Shown here: positions 17,603-26,666 of the stretch, in pieces
Layout: each line of letters opens with the position of its first letter
Position numbering within the stretch: position 1 is the stretch's first letter
Program-made: the position numbers and the translations under genes
Assembly (NCBI GenBank): GCA_041397845.1
Contig: JAWKVW010000011.1
Location: forward strand, 1-64,000
Reading direction: 5' to 3'
From: JAKPQE01 sp041397845
GTDB taxonomy: Bacteria; Pseudomonadota; Alphaproteobacteria; Rhizobiales; JAKPQE01
Length of the DNA stretch: 64,000 nt
Notes under the pieces: generated by a model
Seen by the model: only the letters and a program-made list of their open reading frames with translations
Databases searched by the model: none
Told to the model about the DNA's origin: nothing

Positions 17603-18227
17603 CCGCCACCCCAAGCCATCGCTCTCCGGCCACAAATCCTGCGGCCGTCGAAATACCCTTATTGGTTGTATATCTATGGCTATCAAGAAATCTGGAATTA
17701 TTCAATCTTGCCAAAAATCAGGGAAAATCGTCAGAGAAAAAATTTTTAAATTTTGAATATCAATAGGATAGTTGAGAGTTATCCGTGCCGATACCCGCCG
17801 GCAGCCGCCTCCCTCAATTATCAGAATTGACAACTTTTAAGTGTAACAATTTTACGACGGCAAGTCAGCCTCACCGCCAAAGCGGAGGCAGTGAGTAAAG
17901 CGAATTTGCCGTGAGCGGAAAGCACCGAGCCGAACGGCTCGCAAGCGCGACTGCGTGTCCGATGCCGGCGGCCGGCCGACCCGCTTGCCGATGGTCGTCA
18001 CCGGCGCCACACTCACCGACGGCGACCCTGGGGCCAGGGACACCGGGAACCGCGCTGCCTGATCGGCCCATCACCCAAACTCGGACCGCTCGGTTTCTGC
18101 CTGGCAAGCAACCTCGGCACCACCGGATGGGCTTGGCGTGCGGTGTTGCCCGCCTTTTTGAGCATCCCTGGAGAGAACCTGAGCCGAGCTCGACAGATTC
18201 TGATTTCATTTTTCCCGGAGCCGGGCA
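17603..18227. other. AT-rich upstream region and first copy of the tandem repeat
   Basis: 17640-17860 is strikingly AT-rich for this genome (for example TTTTTAAATTTTGAATATC near 17740) and probably holds the promoter of the biosynthetic operon read on the minus strand. 17876-17949 is an isolated copy of the repeat that forms an array at 19300-19731. I find no gene in the remainder to 18227. Confidence 0.5.
17876..17949. repeat. Isolated copy of the ~75-bp repeat core
   Basis: Same core as the downstream array: GCCAAAGCGGAGGCAGTGAG, then AAAGCGAATTTGCCGTGAGC and GAGCCGAACGGCTCGCAAGC. It contains the short palindrome GAGCC-GAAC-GGCTC. About 1.4 kb from the main array, with the DUF6064 remnant between them. 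Confidence 0.75.
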
Positions 18228-18830
18228 TGCCATTTACCGTTGAAGAGTTTCTAGGTGTCTTCGCTGCCTATAACGCCGCCATATGGCCACTCCAGGTTAT
18301 CGCCTACATCGGCGGCCTCAGCGTCCTGTTGCTGTTGTAGGCCATCGCGGACCGCAGACATCGCTATCCTTCTGATCCTTGCGGTGATGTGGGCCGTCAA
18401 CGGTATCGGCTATCACTTTCTCTACTTCGCCGATCAATCCGGTCGCCCGGGTCTTCGCCACCGTTTTTCTGGCTGAAACCGCGCTGCTCGCCGCCGCGTC
18501 CTTGGTGACGACAGCCACCCCATTTTGCCTTGAAGCCGGGGCTCGTCAGTTGGATCGCGGTGCTCCTGATCCTTGTGCACTGGTGGGTTATCCGGATACG
18601 TTGCAGGGCACCGCTATCCGGCAGTGCCACCGTGCCCGGCGTCGCGCCGTGTCCGACGACCATTTTCACAATCGGCGTGCCTTGCTCGGTGATTTGAACG
18701 GTGCCGCTGGCTGTTGATCATTCCTGTGATCTGGGCTGCCATCGGCGGTTCCGCTGCCTTGCTGCTTTCGGTACCGCAGGACTATGGTCTGATCATTTGG
18801 TCTTGTCGTCGTTGCCCTCGCGACAGCCGG
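18228..18830 (+). pseudogene. DUF6064 family membrane protein, decayed
   Basis: The frame opening at ATG 18228 reads MPFTVEEFLGVFAAYNAAIW and PLQVIAYIGGLSVLLLL, matching the N-terminus of DUF6064 proteins, then stops. In other frames one finds ILLILAVMWAVNGIGYHFLYF, then NPVARVFATVFLAETALL, then VAPCPTTIFTIG and finally LLIIPVIWAAIGGSAALLL plus VPQDYGLIIW. All are family segments in the right order, spread over at least four frame changes and one stop. The gene cannot be translated as read. Function of the family is unknown. Confidence 0.65.
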
Positions 18831-19290
18831 ACGACGCTCTCTTGTCCGGACCGAAATCGGCACACTGCCGACCTCGCCTCCGGCCAGTCCAAATGCAGGC
18901 GATTGACGATAACCGGATGCCGATGGTTCTCGGCTGAACGCACCCGTGTTTCGACCGGCCGGTCTGGCATAGCCAGAAAGGCTTCGGGCCTTCCTGACGA
19001 CAGGCATATGTCGGACGATTGTCGTCGCATCGAAAGGGATCACCGGGACACCCGCTGGCAGAGGTGGACGACCGGGCCGGATCCTCGATCAACGGCGAAA
19101 GTCCTGCGGCCGGTGACGGCATCCCGGAAGGGGAGCGACACAATGGCTTTGCACCGAATCGCCTGTTCCGCGGGCATTGTTCGCAACGAAACTGCGGGCT
19201 CGATAGGAACACCCCGCCAGGGAGGCCATCATCACCAATCAGCGCTGGCGGCCTGTCCGGAAAAATAATCCGGGCATCTGTCCGAAATTG
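18831..19290. other. Region without recognisable gene
   Basis: Between the DUF6064 remnant and the repeat array. Several short frames exist but none has family-like sequence, a convincing ribosome site or conserved motif. No tRNA or strong hairpin seen. Confidence 0.4.
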
Positions 19291-19733
19291 CGCCGCCCGA
19301 GCGGAGGCAGTGAGCGAAGCGAATTTCGGGCGTAGTGCAGCAACCGAGCTGCAGGGCTCGCAAGCGGCGAACGCGCGCCGGTGCCGAGTCAGGCCGCCAA
19401 AGCGGAGGCAGTGAGCGACGCGAACTTGCCGTGAGCGGGAAAGAACCGAGCCGAACGGCTTCGCAAGCGCTGCACCGCGCCGCCGGCCGGTCAGGGCCGC
19501 CAAAGCGGGAGGCAGTGAGCGAAGCGGAATTTGCCGTGAGCGGAAAGAACTGAGCCGAACGGCTCGCAAGCGAACGCGCGCCGGCCGGTCAGGCCGCCAG
19601 GAGGCAGTGAGCGAAGCGAACTTGCCGTGAGCGGAAAGAACTGAGCCGAACGGCTCGTGAACGCGCGCCGGCCGGTCAGGCCGCCAAAGCGGAGGCAGTG
19701 AGCGAAGCGAATTTTGCCGTGAGCGGAAAGAAA
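19291..19733. repeat. Tandem repeat array, about five ~100-bp units
   Basis: Units begin near 19291, 19388, 19490, 19588 and 19675. Each has a conserved core GGAGGCAGTGAGCGAAGCGA, TTGCCGTGAGCGGAAAGAAC and GAGCCGAACGGCTCGCAAG, then a spacer rich in GCGCGCCGGCCGGTCAGG. Unit spacing is 87-102 bp. The first unit is the most diverged (it has CGGGCGTAGTGCAGCAA in the middle) and the last is cut off exactly where the tRNA-like gene begins. Individual units differ by single extra G or T bases. No direct coding potential. It is not a CRISPR: repeats are long and the spacers are also similar to one another. Confidence 0.8.
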
Positions 19734-19810
19734 TGGCGCACCGGAGAAGATCTGAACTCCTGACCCCTTGTGATTCAGTCTGGTGCTCTATCCAGCTGAG
19801 CTACCGGTGC
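19734..19810 (-). tRNA. tRNA-like gene, Arg-type body with disrupted anticodon arm
   Basis: On the minus strand 77 nt fold as a tRNA: acceptor GCACCGG/CCGGTGC perfect, discriminator G, encoded CCA, D arm GCTC-AGCTGGATA-GAGC, T arm AGGAG-TTCAGAT-CTTCT. The body resembles alphaproteobacterial tRNA-Arg. The anticodon arm is abnormal: CCAGA-CTGAATC-ACAAG pairs at only two of five positions, and the nominal anticodon would be GAA after U33, in conflict with an Arg body. Either a degenerate tRNA, a tRNA altered in its anticodon arm, or sequence error. The repeat array abuts its 3' end. Confidence 0.65.
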
Positions 19811-20153
19811 GTCTACTGGTGGCATCCATGGCCAGCACTTGGGAAAACCTCTAGGGTCCCCCGAATTGCCGTTGGGCCTGTCGGAAGGCTCGCTACTGTT
19901 ATCGGGGTTCGCTGACGGAATGCAAGCGCCCCGTCGACGCCCATGGAAAGCCCCGCGACGGCGCAGGGACGACGCGTGGACGACGTCGGAACGGCGCCTC
20001 CGCAGCGCCTGAAACCGGCGTCCCTGCCCTGCCGGCCGCTCTTTCCCTGGCGCCCTGCCAGCAACGAAAAAGCGGCGGGAAAACGCCCGCTGCCAGTCGT
20101 CGAAGGGCGGTCTCGGATCGATCCGAAGCCGCCGAATTCCGCGCTTCAGGACC
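19811..20153. other. Intergenic region between tRNA-like gene and galE
   Basis: No gene seen. Contains the probable promoter of the tRNA-like gene and a hairpin near 20070-20092 that may end galE transcription. Confidence 0.4.
20066..20092 (-). terminator. Possible Rho-independent terminator of galE
   Basis: On the minus strand AGCGGGCG-TTTT-CCCGCCGCT forms a GC-rich stem (with one bulge) followed by TTTTTC, about 60 bp after the galE stop. Confidence 0.5.
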
Positions 20154-21146
20154 TCAGGCGACGTCGCGCTCGAGGCCGATTCGCTGCTCCCAGGCGAGCG
20201 CCTGGCTGACGATTTCGTCAAGATCGGCGTGCTTCGGCGCCCAGCCGACGAGCTTGCGGATCTTCTCCGCCGCCGCGATCAGCGCCGCCGGGTCACCGGG
20301 CCGCCGGTCGGTCAGGCGCACGTCGAATTCGACGCCGCTCGCCTTCTTCACCGCCTCGATCACCTCGAGCACCGAATAGCCCCGGCCATAGCCGCAATTG
20401 GCGACAAACGAGGTGCCGCCACGGCGCAGGTGGTCAAGCGCCAGCGAATGTGCCCCGACAAGATCGGTGACGTGGATGTAGTCGCGGATGCAGGTGCCGT
20501 CCGGCGTCGGATAGTCGGTACCGAAAACGTCGAGATGGCTGCGCTGGCCGAGCGCCGCCTGGCTGGCGACCTTGATGAGATGCGTCGCGCGCGGCGTCGA
20601 CTGGCCCGAGCGGCCCTTCGGATCGGCACCGGCGACATTGAAATAGCGCAGCGCCGCATAGGAGATCGGATGCGCCGCCGCGGTGTCGCGCAGCATCATC
20701 TCGGTCATCATCTTCGACGTGCCATAGGGCGAGATCGGATCGAACGGCGCATCCTCGGTGACCGGATTGGCCTTCGGCATGCCGTACACCGCCGCCGTCG
20801 AGGAGAAGATGAAATGCGGCACGCCGCCCTTCACCGCCGCCGCGATGAGGCTGCGCGATTTCACCGTGTTGTTGAGATAGTAGCCGAGCGGGTCGACGAT
20901 CGATTCCGGCACGACGATCGAGCCGGCGAAATGGATGATCGCCTCGATGCGATGCTCCGCGATCAGCCGGCCGACCAGCGCTTCATCGCCGATGTCGCCG
21001 ACGACAAGCCGGGCCGAGGACGGCACCGCGCGGCGGAAACCGGTCGAAAGATTGTCGAGAACGACGACGTCCTCGCCCCGGTCCAGAAGCTCCAGAACCA
21101 TATGGCTGCCGATGTAGCCGGCGCCGCCCGTCACAAGAATGCTCAT
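20154..21146 (-). CDS. galE: UDP-glucose 4-epimerase
   Basis: Interconverts UDP-glucose and UDP-galactose with bound NAD. A 330-residue extended SDR: nucleotide-binding GGAGYIGSH at 7-15, VLDNLSTG, IIHFAGSIVVPES, catalytic SSTAAVYG with Ser, and YGTSK with the Tyr/Lys pair. C-terminal TDRRPGDPAAL is the GalE substrate-binding signature. ATG 21146 has GAGGGG upstream. Divergent from galU across 126 bp, a natural pairing since galU makes its substrate. Confidence 0.95.
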   Translation of the reverse strand: MSILVTGGAGYIGSHMVLELLDRGEDVVVLDNLSTGFRRAVPSSARLVVGDIGDEALVGRLIAEHRIEAIIHFAGSIVVPESIVDPLGYYLNNTVKSRSLIAAAVKGGVPHFIFSSTAAVYGMPKANPVTEDAPFDPISPYGTSKMMTEMMLRDTAAAHPISYAALRYFNVAGADPKGRSGQSTPRATHLIKVASQAALGQRSHLDVFGTDYPTPDGTCIRDYIHVTDLVGAHSLALDHLRRGGTSFVANCGYGRGYSVLEVIEAVKKASGVEFDVRLTDRRPGDPAALIAAAEKIRKLVGWAPKHADLDEIVSQALAWEQRIGLERDVA

Positions 21147-21272
21147 TGACCCCTCTTCGCCATAATTTCGGTCTATTTGCGCAACCATACGGAAAGGAAA
21201 TTGATGTCTCGTAACGGACGGTTCTCCCGGAGCGCTTTTCCGGCCGTCATTCGCAAACAGAGTTAGCCAACG

Positions 21273-22154
21273 ATGAACTCCCCCATTCGCAAGGCCGTTT
21301 TCCCCGTCGCCGGTCTCGGCACGCGCTTCCTGCCCGCCACCAAGGCAATGCCGAAGGAGATGCTGACCGTCGTTGACCGGCCGCTCATCCAGTATGTGGT
21401 CGATGAAGCGCGCGAGGCCGGCATTGAGCACTTCGTTTTCGTCACCGGCCGCAACAAGGCGGTCATCGAGGATCATTTCGACGTTCAGGTCGAGCTCGAA
21501 CTGACCCTTGCCGAACGCGGCAAGACCATTGCCCTCGAGGAGCTGCGCCGCGATCTGCCGCTGCCCGGCCAAACGAGCTTCACCCGCCAGCAGGCGCCGC
21601 TCGGCCTCGGCCACGCCGTCCTTTGCGCCCGCGACATCATCGGCGACGAGCCGTTCGCCCTGCTCCTGCCGGACGTGCTCATCCAGAACGAGAAGGGCTG
21701 CCTCGCCCAGATGATCGAGGCCTACAACCAGACCGGCGGCAATATCGTCGCCGTCGAGGAAATCGAGCCGGAAAAGACCTCGAGCTACGGTGTCGTCGGC
21801 GTCGGCAAGGGCGACGACCGCGTCTTCGAGATTACCGAGATGGTGGAAAAGCCGGAACCGGGCACCGCCCCCTCGAATCTCATCATCACCGGCCGCTACA
21901 TCCTGCAGCCGGAAATCTTCCCGCTGCTGATGCGCCAGGAGCGCGGCGCCGGCGGTGAAATCCAGCTCACCGACGGCATGATCCAGCTTTCCCGGAGCCA
22001 GCATTTCACCGGCGTGCGCTTTGACGGCCGCACCTTCGACTGCGGTTCGAAGTCGGGTTTCCTTGCCGCCAACGTCGCCTATGCGCTCGCCCGGCCGGAC
22101 ATCGCCCCGGCCTTCCGCGACGAGCTGCGCCGCATCATCATGACCGGCGCCTGA
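21273..22154 (+). CDS. galU: UTP-glucose-1-phosphate uridylyltransferase
   Basis: Makes UDP-glucose from glucose-1-phosphate and UTP for exopolysaccharide, LPS and osmolyte synthesis. 293 residues, the usual bacterial GalU length. Hallmarks: VFPVAGLGTRFLPATKAMPK nucleotide site with catalytic Arg/Lys, FVTGRNKAVIEDHFD, and LLPDVLIQNEKG. C-terminal FDCGSKSGFL is also typical. Start ATG 21273 is the only sensible one. Divergent with galE. Confidence 0.96.
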   Translation: MNSPIRKAVFPVAGLGTRFLPATKAMPKEMLTVVDRPLIQYVVDEAREAGIEHFVFVTGRNKAVIEDHFDVQVELELTLAERGKTIALEELRRDLPLPGQTSFTRQQAPLGLGHAVLCARDIIGDEPFALLLPDVLIQNEKGCLAQMIEAYNQTGGNIVAVEEIEPEKTSSYGVVGVGKGDDRVFEITEMVEKPEPGTAPSNLIITGRYILQPEIFPLLMRQERGAGGEIQLTDGMIQLSRSQHFTGVRFDGRTFDCGSKSGFLAANVAYALARPDIAPAFRDELRRIIMTGA

Positions 22155-22161
22155 CAGCCGC

Positions 22162-23640
22162 TCAGCGCTGCAGGCTGAGGCCAACCTCGAACGAGTTGGC
22201 CGTATAGTCTTCCCCCGGCACGGTCGTCGACAGGCGCTCGTGCCGGGCCCGGGCCGTCACCGCCGCCGTGCGGTTGAGCTTGTAGGTCGCCCCGGCGCTG
22301 GCCTCAAGGCTCGTATCGGTCCGGTCGAGCCCGGTGAAATCCTCCCGCCCGGCAACAAGGCCGAGATCGACGACGACGTTGCGCCGCAGCGAGTGGCTGA
22401 GCTTGACGTCGGCCTGATGCTTCACCGATCCCGACGCCCCGAGCACCGTCGAGGGATTGAAGTCGGTGCGGGCGTTGACCGTCACCTTGGTCAGCGCCGA
22501 GATCGTCCAGGTAACGTCGCCGACGAGCGTCCAGCCTTCGAGGTCGGCAAGGCCGGCATCCTTCAGGTGTTCGCGGCGATAGCCGAGCGCCACCTCGCCG
22601 ACCAGAATCGTATCGTGATCGAACGCCACGCCGCCGCGCAGCTCGCCGCCGGTCGCCGCCCGCTGCTGGCCGTTGCCGTCGATCTTGTCGTCATAGCCCC
22701 GCCGCAGCGCGATCGCCTCGACAAACGGCTTCACCACGCCGCCGTCATAGGTCGCCCGCAACCCCGCCTCAGTCAGGGTCGAATTGCGGTTCGTGCCACC
22801 GGCGCTGCGTTCGTAGATCGTCCGCGTCGCCGTCAACGACGGCTTCAGCTCGAACGCGCCGATTTCCTGCGAAAAGCCGACAGACCCGGTCAGACCGTGA
22901 ATGAGCGGGCGGTCGACCACCCCGGCGACGTCCGGATCAGTCGCGCTCTCGCGCGACAGATCGTAGCCGGCCTTGAGGTTGATCGCCGTCGTCTCGCGAA
23001 GGTCGAGCTGGGACTTCACCGTACCGTTGAAGGTCGGCTCCGAATCCGTGCTGCCCGAAACATAGTCGCGGAACGTGCCGCGCAGCGAAACCTCGAGGCT
23101 GTGCCGGCTCCAGTCGGAGCGCCCGACGAGTTCCGGCGCAATTTCGTAATAGCTGCCGTTCTTGCCGGTTGCCGAGCGCGCCGCATTGTCCGTGACGCCG
23201 CCGCGCAGCTCGATCTTCGGCAGATAGGTCATGCCACCGGAGCGGATGCCGAGCGGCTCGAACGGATCGTCCGCTTCATCGGGATAGGGCATGCGGCTGT
23301 CCTCGCCCGCCGCCGCCTTGCGCCCGAAAACGCTCTTCCCGCCGATCGAGCCGGTCGCATCGCCGTCGTCGCCGCCGCCCGTGTCGGCCGCCTCGCCACT
23401 GCCATCCGCCGTGCCGCCATCAGCCGCACCAGTGTCCGAGGCACCGTTGTCCGAGGCGCCGCCGGCCTCTGCCGTCGCATCGCCCGCATCGGCGCCATCG
23501 TCGCTGCCACCGCCGTCGCTCTCGGCAAAGAATCCGCCACGCAGGTCCGACATGCCGCCGCCGCTCTCCTGCGCCGACGCCTCGGCGGCAAGCGCCACCG
23601 CCAGCACGGCGAAAACAAGAGCCGAACGCGACGATGTCAT
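22162..23640 (-). CDS. Outer membrane beta-barrel protein (BBP2_2-like)
   Basis: A 492-residue exported protein. A signal peptide (MTSSRSALVFAVLAVALAA, cleavage after EASA) precedes a low-complexity linker at ~30-95 rich in Asp, Gly, Ala, Ser and Thr. From ~125 to the end are alternating amphipathic strands with aromatic residues (TYLPKIELRGGVTDN, GYDLSRES, YRREHLKD, ARHERLST) and a final strand SFEVGLSLQR ending on a polar residue. This matches the BBP2_2 outer-membrane family, often linked to polysaccharide loci. Start 23640 is taken just before the signal peptide; ATG 23658 is possible. The acidic linker may be periplasmic or surface-exposed. Confidence 0.8.
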   Translation of the reverse strand: MTSSRSALVFAVLAVALAAEASAQESGGGMSDLRGGFFAESDGGGSDDGADAGDATAEAGGASDNGASDTGAADGGTADGSGEAADTGGGDDGDATGSIGGKSVFGRKAAAGEDSRMPYPDEADDPFEPLGIRSGGMTYLPKIELRGGVTDNAARSATGKNGSYYEIAPELVGRSDWSRHSLEVSLRGTFRDYVSGSTDSEPTFNGTVKSQLDLRETTAINLKAGYDLSRESATDPDVAGVVDRPLIHGLTGSVGFSQEIGAFELKPSLTATRTIYERSAGGTNRNSTLTEAGLRATYDGGVVKPFVEAIALRRGYDDKIDGNGQQRAATGGELRGGVAFDHDTILVGEVALGYRREHLKDAGLADLEGWTLVGDVTWTISALTKVTVNARTDFNPSTVLGASGSVKHQADVKLSHSLRRNVVVDLGLVAGREDFTGLDRTDTSLEASAGATYKLNRTAAVTARARHERLSTTVPGEDYTANSFEVGLSLQR

Positions 23641-23800
23641 GACGGGCGGACTTTCCATGAAAAAGGGAACCGGCACACGGCCGGCCGTGAATTCCTTTCC
23701 GAATCGTAAACGCGGATGGTTAACGGAGTATTGCCTTCCCTCCCCGCCGGATCGTGCTAAGAGACGGGCCGCGACCGGCCAACCGCACGAGGAACCGAGC

Positions 23801-24799
23801 ATGAGCGCGATGAGGGACAACGGCGCAGGAAAGCGCGAAGAGGCGCTCGCCTCGGCAAGGCGCACGCTCGCCGTCGAGCGCGCCGGCCTCGAGGCACTCG
23901 CCGAGGCCATCGAAGGCCCGCTCGCCGACCCGTTCGCCGCCGCGCTCGAGCTGGTCCTCGCCGCCGCCGGCCGCGTCATCGTCACCGGCATGGGCAAGAG
24001 CGGCCATGTCGGCACCAAGATCGCCGCGACGCTCTCCTCGACCGGCACGCCCGCCTTCGTCGTCCATCCGGCCGAGGCCAGCCACGGCGACCTTGGCATG
24101 ATCACGCCGGCCGATGTCGTCCTCGCCCTGTCCTGGTCCGGCGAGACCGCCGAGCTGCGCAACATCGTCGACTATTCGCGCCGCTTCCGCGTGCCGTTGA
24201 TCGCCATCACCTCGAACGCCGAGAGCACGCTTGGCCGCGCCGCCGACGTCGCCCTCGCCCTGCCGAAGGTTCAGGAAGCCTGCCCGCACGGCCTTGCCCC
24301 GACGACCTCGACGACCCTGCAGCTCGCCCTTGGCGATGCCATCGCCGTCGCCCTGCTCGAGGCCAAGGGCTTTACCGCCGGCGACTTCAAGGTCTTCCAT
24401 CCCGGCGGCCAGCTCGGCGCCTACCTGAAATTCGTGCGCGACGTCATGCACACCGGCGACGCCGTGCCGCTCGTGCCGGAAGGCACCTCGATGACCGAGG
24501 CGATCGTCGTCATGACCGGCAAGGGCTTCGGCTGCCTCGGCGTCGTCGCACCGGACGGCCGCCTCTCCGGCATCGTCACCGACGGCGACCTGCGCCGCCA
24601 TCTCTCCGGTGACCTCCTGAAGCGCCGCGTCGAGGAGGTCATGACCGCGCGGCCGAAGACGGTGCGGCCCGACAGCCTCGTCAGCGAGGCGATGCAGATC
24701 CTCAACGCCTCGAAGATCACCGCCCTGCTCGTCGCCGCCGAGGGGCGCCCGGTCGGCATCGTCCACTTCCACGACCTGCTGCGCATCGGCGCCGCCTGA
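23801..24799 (+). CDS. kdsD: D-arabinose-5-phosphate isomerase (KdsD/KpsF)
   Basis: Converts ribulose-5-phosphate to arabinose-5-phosphate, the first step toward KDO for lipopolysaccharide. 332 residues: SIS sugar-isomerase domain (~40-175) with VIVTGMGKSGHVG and LSWSGETAEL, then two CBS domains (~205-260 and 270-330). The conserved ASHGDLGMI contains active-site residues. ATG 23801 with AGGAA upstream. Divergent from the beta-barrel gene (160 bp apart). Confidence 0.94.
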   Translation: MSAMRDNGAGKREEALASARRTLAVERAGLEALAEAIEGPLADPFAAALELVLAAAGRVIVTGMGKSGHVGTKIAATLSSTGTPAFVVHPAEASHGDLGMITPADVVLALSWSGETAELRNIVDYSRRFRVPLIAITSNAESTLGRAADVALALPKVQEACPHGLAPTTSTTLQLALGDAIAVALLEAKGFTAGDFKVFHPGGQLGAYLKFVRDVMHTGDAVPLVPEGTSMTEAIVVMTGKGFGCLGVVAPDGRLSGIVTDGDLRRHLSGDLLKRRVEEVMTARPKTVRPDSLVSEAMQILNASKITALLVAAEGRPVGIVHFHDLLRIGAA

Positions 24800-24973
24800 T
24801 CCCCGCCGCCGGCCGAAATTGCCTGAATCCTGACGGTCCGTTGCGCCGATCGGGCGATTTTTTCCGTTCCCATTAGCGAACGATTAGCTCTCCTTGCCTA
24901 GACTCCAAGCCGACAACGGGACGTTTCGGCGCGAAAACGCCGCGTCTGGCTGTGGCGTTTGTATGGGGTAGCC

Positions 24974-25741
24974 ATGGATCTCGCGACCATTATCGGCATC
25001 ATCGGCAGCTTCGCGATCGTTGCCGTTGCCATTTTCATTGGTGGCAGCTTCGGCGCCTTCGTCGACATTCCCTCGGTGCTCATCGTCGTCGGCGGCGCAA
25101 CGGCTGCGGTCCTCATCCGCTTTTCCCTCAGCGGCGTCGGCGGCGCGCTCGTCCTTGGCGGCAAGGTCGCCTTCACCCACAAGAAGGTCGAGCCGCGCGA
25201 GATGATCGAAGAGATCACCCAGCTCGCCGATATCGTCCGCAAGAGCGGCCCGCTCGGCCTCGAAAACGTCGACGTCAGCGACCCGATGCTGGCCAAGGGC
25301 GCCCAGTATATCGCCGACGGCTACGAGGCCGGCTTCATTCGCGACAGCCTCGAGCGCGAGCGCGACCTCTATCTGGAGCGCCTCGAGGAAGGCCAGCGCA
25401 TCTTCAAGGCGATCGGCGATTCCGCCCCGGCCTTCGGCATGATCGGTACGCTGATCGGTCTGGTGCAGATGCTTGGCACCATGGACGACCCCTCGACCAT
25501 CGGCCCGGCCATGGCCGTCGCCCTTTTGACGACGCTTTACGGCGCGCTGATCTCGAACATCATCGCCATTCCGATCAACGAGAAGCTGGCGGCCAAGTCG
25601 AAGCTGCAGGAGGTCAACCTGACCCTCGTCATCGACGGCATCCTGCAGATCCGTGAATCGAAGAGCCCCGCCCTCATCCGCGAGATGCTGCTCGCCTATC
25701 TGCCCGAACAGCACCGCGCCCAGCTTGCCGAGGCGGCCTGA
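24974..25741 (+). CDS. MotA/PomA-type stator subunit (MotA/TolQ/ExbB family)
   Basis: A 255-residue inner-membrane ion-channel subunit with four helices: two near the N-terminus (~5-25, 32-52) and two after a cytoplasmic loop (~150-170, 180-205). The stator signature GDSAPAFGMIGTLIGLVQML at ~152 and the TLYGALISN helix are clear. The cytoplasmic loop RDLYLERLEEGQRIFKAI would contact the rotor. It resembles PomA/MotP more than E. coli MotA. Start ATG 24974. Followed 24 bp later by the MotB partner. No other flagellar gene is in the window. Confidence 0.9.
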   Translation: MDLATIIGIIGSFAIVAVAIFIGGSFGAFVDIPSVLIVVGGATAAVLIRFSLSGVGGALVLGGKVAFTHKKVEPREMIEEITQLADIVRKSGPLGLENVDVSDPMLAKGAQYIADGYEAGFIRDSLERERDLYLERLEEGQRIFKAIGDSAPAFGMIGTLIGLVQMLGTMDDPSTIGPAMAVALLTTLYGALISNIIAIPINEKLAAKSKLQEVNLTLVIDGILQIRESKSPALIREMLLAYLPEQHRAQLAEAA

Positions 25742-25765
25742 GGCGAGAACACCGGAGGCTGAGCG

Positions 25766-26620
25766 ATGGCCAAGAAACAGAAATGCGGCGGCGGCGGCGC
25801 GCCGGAATGGCTGGTCACCTTCGCCGACCTGATGTCGCTGCTCGTCTGCTTCTTCGTGCTCATCATCTCCTTCTCCATTCAGGACAAGGAGAAGCTGCAG
25901 ATCGTCGCCGGCTCGATGCGCGAGGCCTTCGGCGTGCGTTCGGATTCGCGCAAGGCCGGCATGATCGAGATCGACGGCGCCCCGGTGCGCGAATACGTCA
26001 AGAGCGTCGCCATGAAGCCGGAGCCGAACGACACCGAGTTCTCGGACCGGCGCCACAATGAAATGACCAAGCAGGGCCCGGAAGCCGACACCCACGAAAT
26101 CGAGGAAAGCAAGGTCGCAAAGCCCCGTGATTTCGCCGCCGCGGCGACCTCGCTGCGCCAGGCCTGGCAGGAGCTGCCCGAGATCACGTCGCTGTCCGAG
26201 CACATCATGGTCGAGGAGACCGAAGAAGGCCTGAACATCCAGCTTGTCGACCAGGACGGTCGCTCGATGTTCCCGGAAGGCTCGAAATACCCTTACGAGA
26301 CCGTGCGCATGCTGCTCGCCAAGATGGCCCCCGTGTTGCGCCAGTTGCCGAACCGCGTCCAGATCACCGGCCACACCGCCGCCGGCCAGAGCTTCATCAA
26401 TCCGCGCTACGGCGCCTGGGAGCTCTCCGCCGACCGCGCCAACGCCACGCGCCAGATCCTCGAGGAGTATGGCGTTCCCGCCGATCGCTTCTATGGCGTC
26501 GTCGGCAAGGCCGACACCGACCCGCTCTTTGCCAACGACCCCTTCCTGGCATCGAACCGGCGCGTCTCGATCCTCATCATGCAGGAAGCCCCGCCGCTGC
26601 CCCCGGGCTTCCAGCCCTGA
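25766..26620 (+). CDS. MotB-type stator subunit with OmpA peptidoglycan-binding domain
   Basis: A 284-residue partner of the preceding MotA-like protein. One membrane helix (~14-38, WLVTFADLMSLLVCFFVLIIS) holds the ion-binding Asp21 in TFADLMS. A linker with a plug-like acidic stretch follows, then an OmpA-like domain (~150-275) with QITGHTAA, LSADRANATRQIL and FLASNRRVSIL. The pair could power flagella or another envelope process. Overall order and spacing match known stator operons. Confidence 0.9.
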   Translation: MAKKQKCGGGGAPEWLVTFADLMSLLVCFFVLIISFSIQDKEKLQIVAGSMREAFGVRSDSRKAGMIEIDGAPVREYVKSVAMKPEPNDTEFSDRRHNEMTKQGPEADTHEIEESKVAKPRDFAAAATSLRQAWQELPEITSLSEHIMVEETEEGLNIQLVDQDGRSMFPEGSKYPYETVRMLLAKMAPVLRQLPNRVQITGHTAAGQSFINPRYGAWELSADRANATRQILEEYGVPADRFYGVVGKADTDPLFANDPFLASNRRVSILIMQEAPPLPPGFQP

Positions 26621-26666
26621 TGTGATTGGCGGCTTTCGCCGTCTCGCCGCCCGGAGCCGGTCCCGC

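Noticed and set aside
18831..19569. Reading frame of 258 residues on the minus strand through the repeat array
   Set aside because: Made of repeated LRSLPP/SRQI peptides from the tandem repeat; no ribosome site or homology.
19291..19733. CRISPR array
   Set aside because: Units are ~100 bp with similar spacers, no cas genes and no 28-37 bp repeat with unique spacers.
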